This document shows positions 1 through 7,587 of a stretch of DNA of 64,000 bases, in pieces. The notes under the pieces were generated by a model. The model was not told where the DNA came from. It saw only the letters and a list, made by a program, of their open reading frames with translations, and searched no databases. Origin of the DNA: Solirubrobacter sp963724195 (GTDB lineage Bacteria > Actinomycetota > Thermoleophilia > Solirubrobacterales > Solirubrobacteraceae); assembly GCA_963724195.1 (NCBI GenBank), contig CAVRTQ010000010.1:1-64000 (forward strand), in the 5' to 3' direction. Made by a program: the position numbers and the translations under genes. Each line of letters starts with the position of its first letter. Position 1 is the first letter of the stretch.

Positions 1-70
1 TCGCGAGAATGCCGCTCTCGTCGTAGTCGCCCTCGTCCGGAGGGTCCTCGCCGTACCGGTTCCGCGACAC
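1..70 (-). CDS. 5' end of an unidentified gene, cut by the left edge
   Basis: Only the first 23 or so codons are inside the window. Read from a GTG at 70 the peptide begins MSRNRYGEDPPDEGDYDESG, an acidic stretch with G/C-rich third positions that looks coding. A GGAG lies 10 bases before the GTG. An in-frame ATG at 98-100 would add ten residues but has no ribosome binding site. No domain can be recognised from so little. The rest lies to the left of the window. Confidence 0.3.
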   Translation of the reverse strand, partial: MSRNRYGEDPPDEGDYDESGILA

Positions 71-303
71 TGCAGATGGGCTCCGGCTGGGCTGAAGCAT
101 CAGCCCGGCGGCGAACCTCGCCACGCATCGTCGGGGCGCGCGCTCGCCCTACGAGAGATAAACGAGCCGCCGACTGGATGAGGGCGTCGACGAGCTCGTC
201 GCGCGCATCGAGGCCCTGGAGGAAGCGACACCGCAATCATTTGGCCGTGGCGTAAGCCGTCGCTTGACGGAGGAACCGACCGCGACGGCGGTCGATGGTC
301 GCC

Positions 304-510
304 CTAACGCTTGACGGTGTCGTCGGGCTCGACGCCCTCGACAACCGCCACGTCGAGGTGACTGAGGTCCTCCACCTCGTGCTCGATTGCACTGCCGGCG
401 TCGCTCTCGCGTTGACGATCCTCCTTGCGGACGCTCTTCGCCTGGCGCTTTTCGCGCACCTTCGCCTCGCGGTTCAACTTTGCGAACGTCGTCTTCTTTT
501 TGCCAGCCAA
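304..510 (-). CDS. small basic conserved hypothetical protein
   Basis: A 68-residue protein read from a TTG at 508-510. A GGAG seven bases upstream supports this start over a longer reading that begins with unconvincing sequence. The N-terminal half is very basic (MAGKKKTTFAKLNREAKVRE and onward, rich in Lys and Arg). The C-terminal half is acidic (EHEVEDLSHLDVAVVEG). This split suggests a short nucleic-acid-binding or coiled segment with an acidic tail, but no family is recognised and no function is claimed. There is no signal peptide or membrane segment. It appears to stand alone. Confidence 0.5.
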   Translation of the reverse strand: MAGKKKTTFAKLNREAKVREKRQAKSVRKEDRQRESDAGSAIEHEVEDLSHLDVAVVEGVEPDDTVKR

Positions 511-785
511 GGTTGATCTCCAGGTCGTGCAGCAAACGCGCACCCACTAGGCACGGCGGCGACGCGCCGAGCACGCTTCTCCGGTCGGCGGACGCACGAC
601 CTTCCCGAAGAGGCTAGCCACGTCCACCCCGAACGCCTCCTGAGGCGTACCGAGCCGAGGCGTCGCTCCGGCTACCGGAGGCGAGGGACGGCTTCGCATC
701 GTCGACCGCCAGTTGCCGCACGGCGGTTCTCCGCTCGTCGGAACCGTCGACAAGCGCTCCTTCGTCGAACGCAGCGGTCCGTGCG

Positions 786-791
786 TAGCCT
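786..791 (+). promoter_or_regulatory. -10-like box for a leaderless transcript
   Basis: TAGCCT lies six bases before the ATG at 798, with no ribosome binding site between. The same box and spacing occurs before the GTG at 16949. A convincing -35 is not visible. Confidence 0.35.
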
Positions 792-797
792 CGTCGC

Positions 798-968
798 ATG
801 GGCGAGCTGTTGAAGGCCAATCTGACCGAAGGTGAGCGACTGCTCTTGATCAGCGGTCTCCGGGAGTGGGGCGGCCCAGCGGAGGCCGCCAATACAGACC
901 CCGCACCCAGCCGCTCCGGGCCGAACCGACGCCATCGTGGGAGACGCCTGCGCCGGCGGGCAAGCTGA
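798..968 (+). pseudogene. truncated conserved hypothetical gene (first ~30 codons intact)
   Basis: The frame starts MGELLKANLTEGERLLLISG and continues LREWGGPAEA. From memory this matches the start of a roughly 110-residue conserved actinobacterial protein of unknown function that usually carries LREWGGPA near its N-terminus. After about residue 30 the frame turns into unrelated Arg/Pro-rich sequence and stops at 968, so the remaining two thirds are missing. The start is supported by a TAGCCT box six bases upstream. It sits convergent to the DUF3995-like gene. It could be a 56-residue ORF in its own right, but a 3' truncated relic is more likely. Confidence 0.4.
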
Positions 969-1057
969 GCCGCGGCGCTCGACCCGGTTGTCGCGTGGGC
1001 GCGGGCGGACCCGTCGCAAACCCGCCATACGTTCCCGGGCCGGCGCAGCGTTGGCAT

Positions 1058-1723
1058 TTACGGGCTTCGTACGACTACGAGCGTGCAAGAGAACGCGGTG
1101 AGTGCCAGCGTCAGCAAAGCGGTGAGCAGCACGAGTCGTGTTTCGCCGTGCGCGGTGCCGCCTCCGCGGCGATGGTGGTGCACCGCGGCGAGGCTGACGA
1201 GGACGCCGAGGACGAGGAACCAGGGCTCGTAGAAGAGCAGGTCCCAGAGGAACTGCGCGGTTTGATCGCGCTGCGCCCAGCCATCAAACCGGAGGTCAAG
1301 GACGCCGAGGGCGTGGAGCGGCTTGGTCACGTATGCCGTGAGCGCGTGCGCCATGGCATACGCCGAGCCGGTAATCGCGGGGACGAGCAACAGCCAGCGA
1401 GGAACCCGCAGGCCCCACGGCCGCACGAGCGCCAAGGCGCCGATGCCGACGAGCAGGATGCCTACCCCGGCGACGAGGCTGGCCCGCCGCATGGCCGCCG
1501 GGTCCTCGAACGTACCCGCTATCCCGACGGTCCCGCCGAGTCCGTGATAGCCGCGGACCGCGACCGCGTAGCCGGCCGCCCAGACGAAGGCGGCGTAGCC
1601 CGTCCACGCGAGCGAACGCCCCCGCAAGGGGCTCGCGAGCGCACGGGCCGTGGCCCGTCGCTCAGCGGCCGGCGCCGGGACGCAGCAGCGATCGCCCATC
1701 GGCCGGCGAGCACCCGGATACAT
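1058..1723 (-). CDS. multi-pass membrane protein, DUF3995-like
   Basis: A 221-residue hydrophobic protein with about four to five membrane segments. The first is near residues 35-55 (WTGYAAFVWAAGYAVAV), two more are centred near residues 85-130 (LVAGVGILLVGIGALAL and LLLVPAITGSAYAMAHAL), one follows at LFYEPWFLVLGVLVSLAAV, and one is at the C-terminus. The layout resembles small DUF3995-type membrane proteins; this is a resemblance from memory. The ATG at 1723 lies nine bases after the sigma factor stop, so it is the third gene of the epimerase-sigma operon. A later in-frame ATG at 1699 is an alternative start. Its role is unknown. Confidence 0.6.
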   Translation of the reverse strand: MYPGARRPMGDRCCVPAPAAERRATARALASPLRGRSLAWTGYAAFVWAAGYAVAVRGYHGLGGTVGIAGTFEDPAAMRRASLVAGVGILLVGIGALALVRPWGLRVPRWLLLVPAITGSAYAMAHALTAYVTKPLHALGVLDLRFDGWAQRDQTAQFLWDLLFYEPWFLVLGVLVSLAAVHHHRRGGGTAHGETRLVLLTALLTLALTAFSCTLVVVRSP

Positions 1724-1731
1724 CGCACGGC

Positions 1732-2611
1732 TCACGATCGAGTCCGCGCCAGTGCGTGGTGCAGCTTGTCTGGATTGCGTACGGCGTCGATGCGGGTGAT
1801 CCGGTCGTGCTCGACGACGAAGGACACGACCATCGGATGTCCGTCGGTGCCGGCGATCGTGAGCCCGAGACGGCCGTTGACCGCGACCGGGGTCGGCTGC
1901 CGGCGCGATCGCCGGCTTGCGCCGGAGCGCCAGCCACGCGCGAGCGACTCGATCCGCTCCCTGCAGCGGCTTGCGCGCGGCGGTGGCCCGGCCACCGCCG
2001 TCGGTCGTCCAGATCACCTCCGGGTCGAGCACCGTGATCAGCTCGGCCAGGTCGCCGTCGGCGATCGCGTCGGCGAACGCCCGCACCGCATGGTCGTGTT
2101 CGGCGCGAGTCGCCTGGAACCGCGGTCGCTGTTGTGCGATGTGGCGGCGTGCCCGCGACGCGAGTTGGCGGACGGCTTGTGGCGTGCGACCGACGACGTC
2201 GGCGACCTCGTCGAAGGGGACGTCGAAGACGTCGTGGAGCACGAACGCCGTGCGTTCGGCGGGTGAGAGCTGCTCGAGCAGTGCGAGCATGGCGTAGCTC
2301 ACCGATTCGTCGAGCGTGACGCGGTCGGCCGGGTCCTCCGGGGCCGCGGACGACAGCAGCGGCTCAGGCAGCCACGGGCCGACGTACGTCTCGCGCCGCA
2401 CCCGCGCGGAGCGCAGCGCGTCCAGCGCCAGGCGGGCCACGACGACGGTCATCCAGCCGTCGAGGTCGCAGACCGACTCGGGCCCGGTCCGCTCGAGTCG
2501 CAGCCAGGCCTCCTGCACGATGTCCTCGGCCTCGCTCAGATCGCCGAGCTCACTGTACGCGAGGCGCAACAGTCGCGGGCGCATCTCGGCGAAACGCTGC
2601 TCGACCGTCAT
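1732..2611 (-). pseudogene. ECF41-type RNA polymerase sigma factor, apparent frameshift
   Basis: This is an extracytoplasmic-function sigma factor with a C-terminal SnoaL-like extension that controls its own activity in the ECF41 group. Region 2 (LRLAYSELGDLSEAEDIVQE) and region 4 (LSPAERTAFVLHDVFDVPFD) are intact. All three group hallmarks are visible: WLPEP in the linker, DGGGR in the extension, and RNPDKL near the C-terminus. The reading frame changes between DGGGR and NPDKL, around 1880-1925, so as printed no single frame gives the whole protein. Because both sides are well preserved, a one- or two-base sequencing indel is as likely as true inactivation. The ATG overlaps the stop of the upstream epimerase gene (ATGA), which matches the known ECF41 neighbourhood of oxidoreductase or epimerase genes. 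Confidence 0.75.
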
Positions 2612-3509
2612 GCCGCGATCCGATGCCCGAGGATGAGCGACCAGCCGTCCGTCCCGCCCCGCACGGTCGGAGCCCACCCGGTCGTCTCGCGCAACCGCGC
2701 GCTCGAGACGCGCTGCGAGCGCGCGATCGCCTCGACCGCGCACGGCACTTCGTCGAGTGCCGGACGCAGGGCTCGGCGACCGACGGCGGCGCCGAGCGCG
2801 GCGTCGATCTCGGCGCGCGTCGGTGGGCTGGTGTCGGCCACGTTGTAGACGCCGGCCGGCGCGGCGATCGCGCTGGTCACCGCGGCCGCGGCATCGTCGA
2901 GCCATACGGTCGCCCGATACGCCGAGCGCCGTCCGAGGCTAGGCGAGATACCCGCTCGCGCGGCCTGGATGTCGGCGCGCGTGAGCTGGCTGTCCGGCCC
3001 GACGAACAAGCCGAAGCGCAGCACCACCAGCTCGCCGCCGAAGAGCTGCTTGGCGTTCGCCTCCGCGACGAGGGCGGTCTCCGTCGGGCCGGTGGCGTGC
3101 ACCGGCGCGTCCTCGTCGAGCCAGTGGTCATCTCCGTCCGCGTAGACGAACGCCAAAGACTCCTGAACCAAACGCGGGACGCTGACGGCCTCGGCGGCAC
3201 GGGCGACAGCGGCCGACGCCTCGCGCCGCAGCCGGTCGTTCTCGTCCCACGCCCCTGGCGCCAGGAGGGCGTCCGACCGGGGATGTGCGTGAGCAGGTTC
3301 ACGACCGCATCCGCCGTGGCGAACGCCGGGAGTAGCGAGTCGGAGGCGAACACGTCGGCCTCGACCGCTCGTGCGCCGAGGCCTTCGACCACCGCGCGGC
3401 CGTCTGCCGATCGAGTGATGCCCACGACCCGGTGTCCGGCCGCGACGAGCTGTTGCACGACCCGCCGGCCGATCACGCCTGTCGCTCCAGTGATGACGAT
3501 TTCGCTCAT
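2608..3509 (-). pseudogene. NAD(P)-dependent epimerase/dehydratase family protein, apparent frameshift
   Basis: The N-terminal part starts MSEIVITGATGVIGRRVVQQ, a Rossmann fold with the GxxGxxG nucleotide-binding loop, and runs to about VNLLTHIP. The second part, in another frame, runs from about WDENDRLRREAS through AFVYADGDDHWLDEDAPVH, LRFGLFVGPDS and GVYNVADTSPPTRAEID to the stop at 2608. The two parts join logically around 3255-3300, so one indel separates them. The substrate is unknown. The gene overlaps the ECF41 sigma gene by ATGA, so the two are likely co-transcribed; ECF41 sigma factors commonly drive such a neighbour. Confidence 0.7.
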
Positions 3510-3620
3510 GCCGTAGTGACGAGGTAGTCGGCACGAGCGTGACACGCCCGCGAGCTTGGGGAGCGAGTCACACCCGCAGGGTCCGTCTCGTCATTGGCAC
3601 GAGAACACCAAAGGAGACCG

Positions 3621-3878
3621 ATGAACCCTCGAAGCGACACCCTGAGCCTCGGCGACGTCATCACCGACGCGGCCGGATTCCTCGCCGCCCTCGGCGCCGG
3701 GACGATGATCCTCTTCCCCCTCGCGATCCCTGGCCTTGCCCTGATCGTCGTGCCGCTGATGCTGCTGGCCGCCGCCGTCGGGCTGCTGGTCGCCGTAGCA
3801 GCCGTGCCTGTCCTGACCCTCGTCGCGCTGCGGCGCGTCGCTCGGCCATCCACCACCGACCACAAGGTCCGGGCATGA
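3621..3878 (+). CDS. small membrane protein
   Basis: An 85-residue protein starting MNPRSDTLSLGDVITDAAGF. AGGAG at 3612-3616 fixes the ATG. Two hydrophobic stretches (FLAALGAGTMILFPLAIPG and LIVVPLMLLAAAVGLLVAV) predict a hairpin in the membrane. Its TGA overlaps the ATG of the MFS exporter by ATGA, so the two are translated together and this peptide may be an accessory part of the exporter. No family is recognised. Confidence 0.65.
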   Translation: MNPRSDTLSLGDVITDAAGFLAALGAGTMILFPLAIPGLALIVVPLMLLAAAVGLLVAVAAVPVLTLVALRRVARPSTTDHKVRA

Positions 3879-5326
3879 CCGAATCCCAGCACGCGCGCCG
3901 CTGGCTCATCCTGGCCGCGGTTGCGCTCGCCCAACTCATGATCGTCCTCGACGTCACCGTCGTGAACATCGCCCTCCCGTCGGCGCAGGCCGACCTCTCG
4001 TTCGGCGACAACTCGCGCCAGTGGGTGATCTCCGCCTACGCACTCGCGTTCGGGTCATTGCTCTTGCTGGGCGGACGGATCAGCGACCTCGTCGGTCGCA
4101 AGCGGGCGTTCGTCATCGGTCTGCTCGGCTTCGCGGGCGCGTCCGCCGCCGCCGGGGCGACGCCGAGCTTCGAACTGCTGGTCGCCGCCCGTGCCCTGCA
4201 GGGCAGCTTTGCAGCGCTTCTCGCCCCGACCGTGCTTTCGATCCTGACAACGACGTTCACCGATCCCCAGGAACGAGCCACGGCGTTCGGCGTATACGGC
4301 GCGATCGGCGGCTCCGGCGCCGCGCTCGGCCTGCTGCTCGGCGGCGCCCTCACGCAGCTGCTCGACTGGCGCTGGACGATGTACGTGAACGTCGCGTTCG
4401 CGGTGCCCGCGGCGCTCGCCGCCGCCCGGCTGCTGGACAGCCGGCGCCCGGCGACGCGTCCACGGATCGACGTGCCGGGCGTGCTGCTCGGCGTGAGCGG
4501 ACTGTTCGCGCTCGTGTACGGATTCGCCAACGCACAGATGCACGGCTGGGACGCTCAGCTCACGGTCGTGCCGCTGGCCTACGGCGTCGCGGCGCTGGCC
4601 GTCTTCGTCGCGGTCGAGCACCGGGTCGCCCATCCGCTGCTTCCGCTCACCGTGGTGCGCGACCGCAACCGCGGCGCGGCGCTCCTGGCGATCGGCATCA
4701 CCGGGCTGACGATGTTCGCCACGTTCTTGTTCCTCACCTACTACCTCCAGCAGACGCTCGGCTTCTCCCCGATCCGCACCGGGCTGGCGTTCCTCCCGAT
4801 GGTGGTCACGGTCATAATGACCGCGACGATCGCCTCGACCCGGCTGCTGCCGCGCGTCGGCCCTGGACCGCTGGTGCCGTTGGGTCTTGCCCTTGCTGCT
4901 GCCGGCGTCGCCTACCTCACCGGCATCGACACCGACTCCACGTACGTGCGCGCCGTCCTCCCCGGCATCCTGGCTTGCGGCGTCGGGTTCGGACTGATCA
5001 TGCCACCATCGCTCGCCACCGCCACCCACGGGGTCGCGGTCGCAGACGCTGGAGTCGCGTCCGCGCTTGCGAACACGTCGCAGCAGACCGGCGGTTCACT
5101 CGGCTTGGCGCTGCTGTCCACCGTCTTCGCCAGCGCCGTCAGCGACTTCGCCCCAGCCGCGGGCACGCCGGACGCCGTCGCGCAGATGGAAGCAGCGGTG
5201 CACGGGTCCACCGTCGTCTTTTGGTGGGCGGGCGGCATCCTCGCCGTGGGCGTGCTCGCCACCGCGTTGCTATTCGACCGCCACCGGATCCCGGCGCCCG
5301 ATCGCGCGCTCGAAGCGGCACGCTGA
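3875..5326 (+). CDS. MFS drug exporter, DHA2 (EmrB/QacA) type
   Basis: A 483-residue transporter of the 14-helix DHA2 group of proton-coupled multidrug exporters in the cytoplasmic membrane. TM1 carries the family signature LMIVLDVTVVNIALPSAQ, in which the Asp is conserved. The loop after TM2 has GGRISDLVGRKRAF (motif A), and motif C-like GxxxGPxxGG is represented by GGSGAALGLLLGGALTQ. The length is normal for the family. The start is the ATG overlapping the previous gene's TGA. The substrate cannot be read from sequence. No regulator is adjacent on the same strand. Confidence 0.85.
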   Translation: MTESQHARRWLILAAVALAQLMIVLDVTVVNIALPSAQADLSFGDNSRQWVISAYALAFGSLLLLGGRISDLVGRKRAFVIGLLGFAGASAAAGATPSFELLVAARALQGSFAALLAPTVLSILTTTFTDPQERATAFGVYGAIGGSGAALGLLLGGALTQLLDWRWTMYVNVAFAVPAALAAARLLDSRRPATRPRIDVPGVLLGVSGLFALVYGFANAQMHGWDAQLTVVPLAYGVAALAVFVAVEHRVAHPLLPLTVVRDRNRGAALLAIGITGLTMFATFLFLTYYLQQTLGFSPIRTGLAFLPMVVTVIMTATIASTRLLPRVGPGPLVPLGLALAAAGVAYLTGIDTDSTYVRAVLPGILACGVGFGLIMPPSLATATHGVAVADAGVASALANTSQQTGGSLGLALLSTVFASAVSDFAPAAGTPDAVAQMEAAVHGSTVVFWWAGGILAVGVLATALLFDRHRIPAPDRALEAAR

Positions 5327-5466
5327 GACCCGACGGTGTCTGCCCATCGAGACGCGCCTCGTTCAGTGCTGGCCTCCGCGCGCCCCGGTCATATCGGACA
5401 CGTTCGTGAAGCGAGCGCATCAGCGCGAGAGCTCACCATGATTCGCGCCTGCACGCCGAACCAAGC

Positions 5467-5495
5467 GGCAGCGCCGTCACCGCGACGGCGCTGCC
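5467..5495. terminator. hairpin, likely terminator after the MFS gene
   Basis: A perfect 12-bp stem (GGCAGCGCCGTC and its complement) closes a 5-base loop, about 140 bases after the MFS stop. No T tract follows, which is common in GC-rich actinobacteria. The rest of 5327-5619 holds no convincing gene. Confidence 0.5.
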
Positions 5496-5619
5496 AGGAA
5501 GCTGCTCAGCAGCGCGAGTCGTCGACGTCGACGCGCGTCCTTCTCACGGACGGGGCGCACGTCAGCGTTCGCGTGTGGATCGAGATGGATGGTCGCCGCG
5601 GTGTGAGGCACCCGTCAGG

Positions 5620-6306
5620 TCACGGCGCCGTCCGCTTGCCGGGGGAGACCGCGCCGCATTCGTAGGCGAGGATCACGGCGTGGATCCGGTCGCGTGCGCT
5701 GAGCTTCGTCAGCACGTTGCGGACGTGGCTCTTGACCGTCGTCTCCTCGACGGTCAGCGCGGCGGCGATCTCGCGGTTGGAGCGCCCTTGGGCGATGAGC
5801 AGGAACACCTCGAGCTCGCGTGGCGTGAGGTCGGCAAGCCGGGGATCCGGGGAGGAGCTCAGGATCGGCTGCTCGACCACCCGCTCGATCACGCGTCGTG
5901 TCACCGCGGGTGAGAGCAGCGCGTCGCCGAGGGCGACGACATGGATCGCGCGCAGCAGATCCTCGGGGGTGCTGCGCTTGAGCAGGAAGCCGCTGGCGCC
6001 GGCGCGCAGCGCGCCGACGACGTACTCGTCCTCGTCGAAGGTCGTGAGGATGAGCACGCGAGCGTCGGGCACCCGTGCGATCAGCTCGCGGGTCGCGGTG
6101 ATGCCGTCCATCTGTGGCATTCGGACGTCCATCAGCACGACATCGGGGTGGTGGTGTGGCGCGCGGCGCAGCGCGATGTCGCCGTCCTCGGCCTCGGCGA
6201 CGACGTCGAGCGTCGGGTCGCTGGAGAGGATCAGGCGCAGGCCGCGGCGGACGAGGTCGTCGTCGTCGACCAGCATCACGCGGATCGCGCCGTTCGCTTC
6301 GGTCAC
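5620..6306 (-). CDS. NarL/LuxR-family two-component response regulator
   Basis: A 228-residue DNA-binding regulator. The receiver domain (residues 8-125) has the acidic cluster VDDDD, the phospho-acceptor in VVLMDVRMPQMDG, a switch Thr in LILTTFDED, and the Lys of LLKRS. A GerE-type helix-turn-helix follows (LTPRELEVFLLIAQGRSNRE and VKSHVRNVLTKL). Its ATG overlaps the stop of the histidine kinase (ATGA), so the two are made together. The divergent MMPL exporter and the palindrome at 7508-7529 are the obvious targets. The length is typical. Confidence 0.9.
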   Translation of the reverse strand: MTEANGAIRVMLVDDDDLVRRGLRLILSSDPTLDVVAEAEDGDIALRRAPHHHPDVVLMDVRMPQMDGITATRELIARVPDARVLILTTFDEDEYVVGALRAGASGFLLKRSTPEDLLRAIHVVALGDALLSPAVTRRVIERVVEQPILSSSPDPRLADLTPRELEVFLLIAQGRSNREIAAALTVEETTVKSHVRNVLTKLSARDRIHAVILAYECGAVSPGKRTAP

Positions 6307-7364
6307 GGCGCGCTCCGGCGGTAGGGCAGCGCCGCGCGGACCTCGAAGCGGTCACCGACGCGGCGGGCGTCCAGCGTGCCGCCGAGCAGCGCGGCGCGCT
6401 CTCGCATCCCGGTCAGGCCGTGGCCGCCCGTGGTCCGCGCCGTCGCGCCGTCGGCGACGGGGTTGGCCACTGTGAGCGTCAGCACGCCGTCGCGGCACTC
6501 GAGCGTCAGCTCGGCGGCGCCGGTTCCGTGGCGCGCGGCGTTGGTCATCGCCTCCTGTGCGATGCGATAGGCGGCGCGATCGATCGGTGGCGGCAGTCGC
6601 AGCTCAGGGCTCGTGCGGTCGCGCAGCGAGAAGTCCAGGCCGGCGGCCTGGTGGCGCTCGACGAGCGCGGCGATGCGGTCGATGCCGGGCAGCGGCTCCA
6701 GGTCGGCCGGCGCGCCATTGCGCAGTCCGCCCAGGATCGCGTCGATGTCCTGCATGCTCTCGCGCGCGATCGCCTCGATCGTCGCGATCGCCTCGCGGCT
6801 GCGCTCCGGCTGAGTGTCCTGGACGAGCCGCGCCGCTCCGGCTTGGATGAGGATCGAGTTGATCGCGTGCCCGGCCGAGTCGTGCAACTCGCGAGCGATC
6901 CGCGTTCGCTCCTCGGCAACCGCGAGGCGCTGCTCGCGCGCGACACGCTCGCGCTCCTGCGCGGCCCGCTGCCGTGCCAGGCGTCGGCGATCGCCGACGA
7001 TCCAGCCGCCCGCCCACAGGAGCGCGGTGATCGCGTACTCGCCCGGCTCGGGTTCGAAGCGAGCCCAGGCCACGGCGACGAACGCCGCGAAGGCGGCGAT
7101 GCAGCCGATCAGGATCAAGAAGGCGTCCTGCCTGCGGTCGCGCTCGGCGAGCGCGGCGAGGACGATCGCCGGAGCGGGCGCGGTCAGCACTGCGTAGTCG
7201 AGCGCGACGAGCGCCACCGTGCCGCCGAGGACCGCCGCCAGCGCGGCTCGCGGCGCCCGGTGACGCGCCAGCAGCGGGAGCGTGGCGAGCAGGCAGACGA
7301 CCACGCCGACCACGTCGGCTCCTCGCGCCTCGCCGGCCTTCGCGCCGAACGCCTGGCTGGCCAT
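6303..7364 (-). CDS. sensor histidine kinase, HisKA_3 (NarX/DesK-like) type; N-terminus probably frameshifted
   Basis: A membrane sensor kinase partnered with the adjacent response regulator. The printed frame gives 353 residues from an ATG at 7364: several membrane segments, then the HisKA_3 phospho-acceptor box ARELHDSAGHAINSIL, then a HATPase with N box EAMTNAARHG and G box TGGHGLTGMRERAALLGG. The true start is probably a GTG at 7453, preceded by a TAGGCT box. The peptide MSMTRSAPSSRQLALDAALT read from there supplies the missing first membrane helix, but it joins the main frame only across an indel near 7368-7385. The signal sensed is unknown. Confidence 0.85.
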   Translation of the reverse strand: MASQAFGAKAGEARGADVVGVVVCLLATLPLLARHRAPRAALAAVLGGTVALVALDYAVLTAPAPAIVLAALAERDRRQDAFLILIGCIAAFAAFVAVAWARFEPEPGEYAITALLWAGGWIVGDRRRLARQRAAQERERVAREQRLAVAEERTRIARELHDSAGHAINSILIQAGAARLVQDTQPERSREAIATIEAIARESMQDIDAILGGLRNGAPADLEPLPGIDRIAALVERHQAAGLDFSLRDRTSPELRLPPPIDRAAYRIAQEAMTNAARHGTGAAELTLECRDGVLTLTVANPVADGATARTTGGHGLTGMRERAALLGGTLDARRVGDRFEVRAALPYRRSAP

Positions 7365-7460
7365 CTGCCCGACGGGAACGCGAGCACGGCAGCCGTCAGC
7401 GCGGCGTCGAGCGCGAGTTGGCGCGAGCTCGGCGCGGACCTGGTCATGGACACGAGGCGG

Positions 7461-7466
7461 AGCCTA
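7461..7466 (-). promoter_or_regulatory. -10-like box for the histidine kinase operon
   Basis: TAGGCT on the minus strand lies seven bases before the GTG at 7453, with no ribosome binding site. This suggests a leaderless message and supports the longer kinase start. Confidence 0.4.
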
Positions 7467-7507
7467 GTGCCGCGCCGGCTGCCCGGACACCTCCCACGGC
7501 AGGAGGC

Positions 7508-7529
7508 GTCTCCTCCCGCGGGAGGAGAC
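7508..7529. promoter_or_regulatory. 22-bp perfect palindrome, likely operator between kinase and MMPL genes
   Basis: GTCTCCTCCCG is followed directly by its exact reverse complement. It lies 58 bases upstream of the MMPL start and about 54 bases upstream of the probable kinase start, in the divergent promoter region. A perfect inverted repeat in this place is the expected binding site for a dimeric NarL-type regulator, here probably the one encoded at 5620-6306. It could also form a hairpin, but no transcript end is expected there. Confidence 0.6.
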
Positions 7530-7573
7530 CGAGGATCCGTCGAGCGGACGTTTCGCGCGGACCGCGGCCGACC

Positions 7574-7579
7574 TAGCTT
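7574..7579 (+). promoter_or_regulatory. -10-like box for the MMPL gene
   Basis: TAGCTT lies eight bases before the ATG at 7588, with no ribosome binding site between. This fits a leaderless or nearly leaderless transcript. Confidence 0.4.
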
Positions 7580-7587
7580 CGCCGGTC

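Noticed and set aside
162..314. A plus-strand open stretch reading DEGVDELVARIEALEEATPQ with coding-like character
   Set aside because: It has no start codon after the upstream stop, is only 50 codons, and overlaps the end of the better-supported small basic protein. It may be a relic but cannot be supported as a gene.
511..797. A minus-strand frame ending near 547 that includes EAFGVDVASLFGKVVRPP, reminiscent of the end of an XRE-type helix-turn-helix
   Set aside because: Only about 18 residues look meaningful, with no helix-turn-helix upstream. Too little to call. The stretch otherwise shows no gene.
866..2266. Long plus-strand open frame opposite the sigma factor and membrane protein genes
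   Set aside because: Arg/Pro/Gly-rich translation without domains; it is the antisense shadow expected in GC-rich DNA. The same applies to long frames opposite the DHFR genes, the LVIVD gene, the phosphoketolase and the tandem USP.
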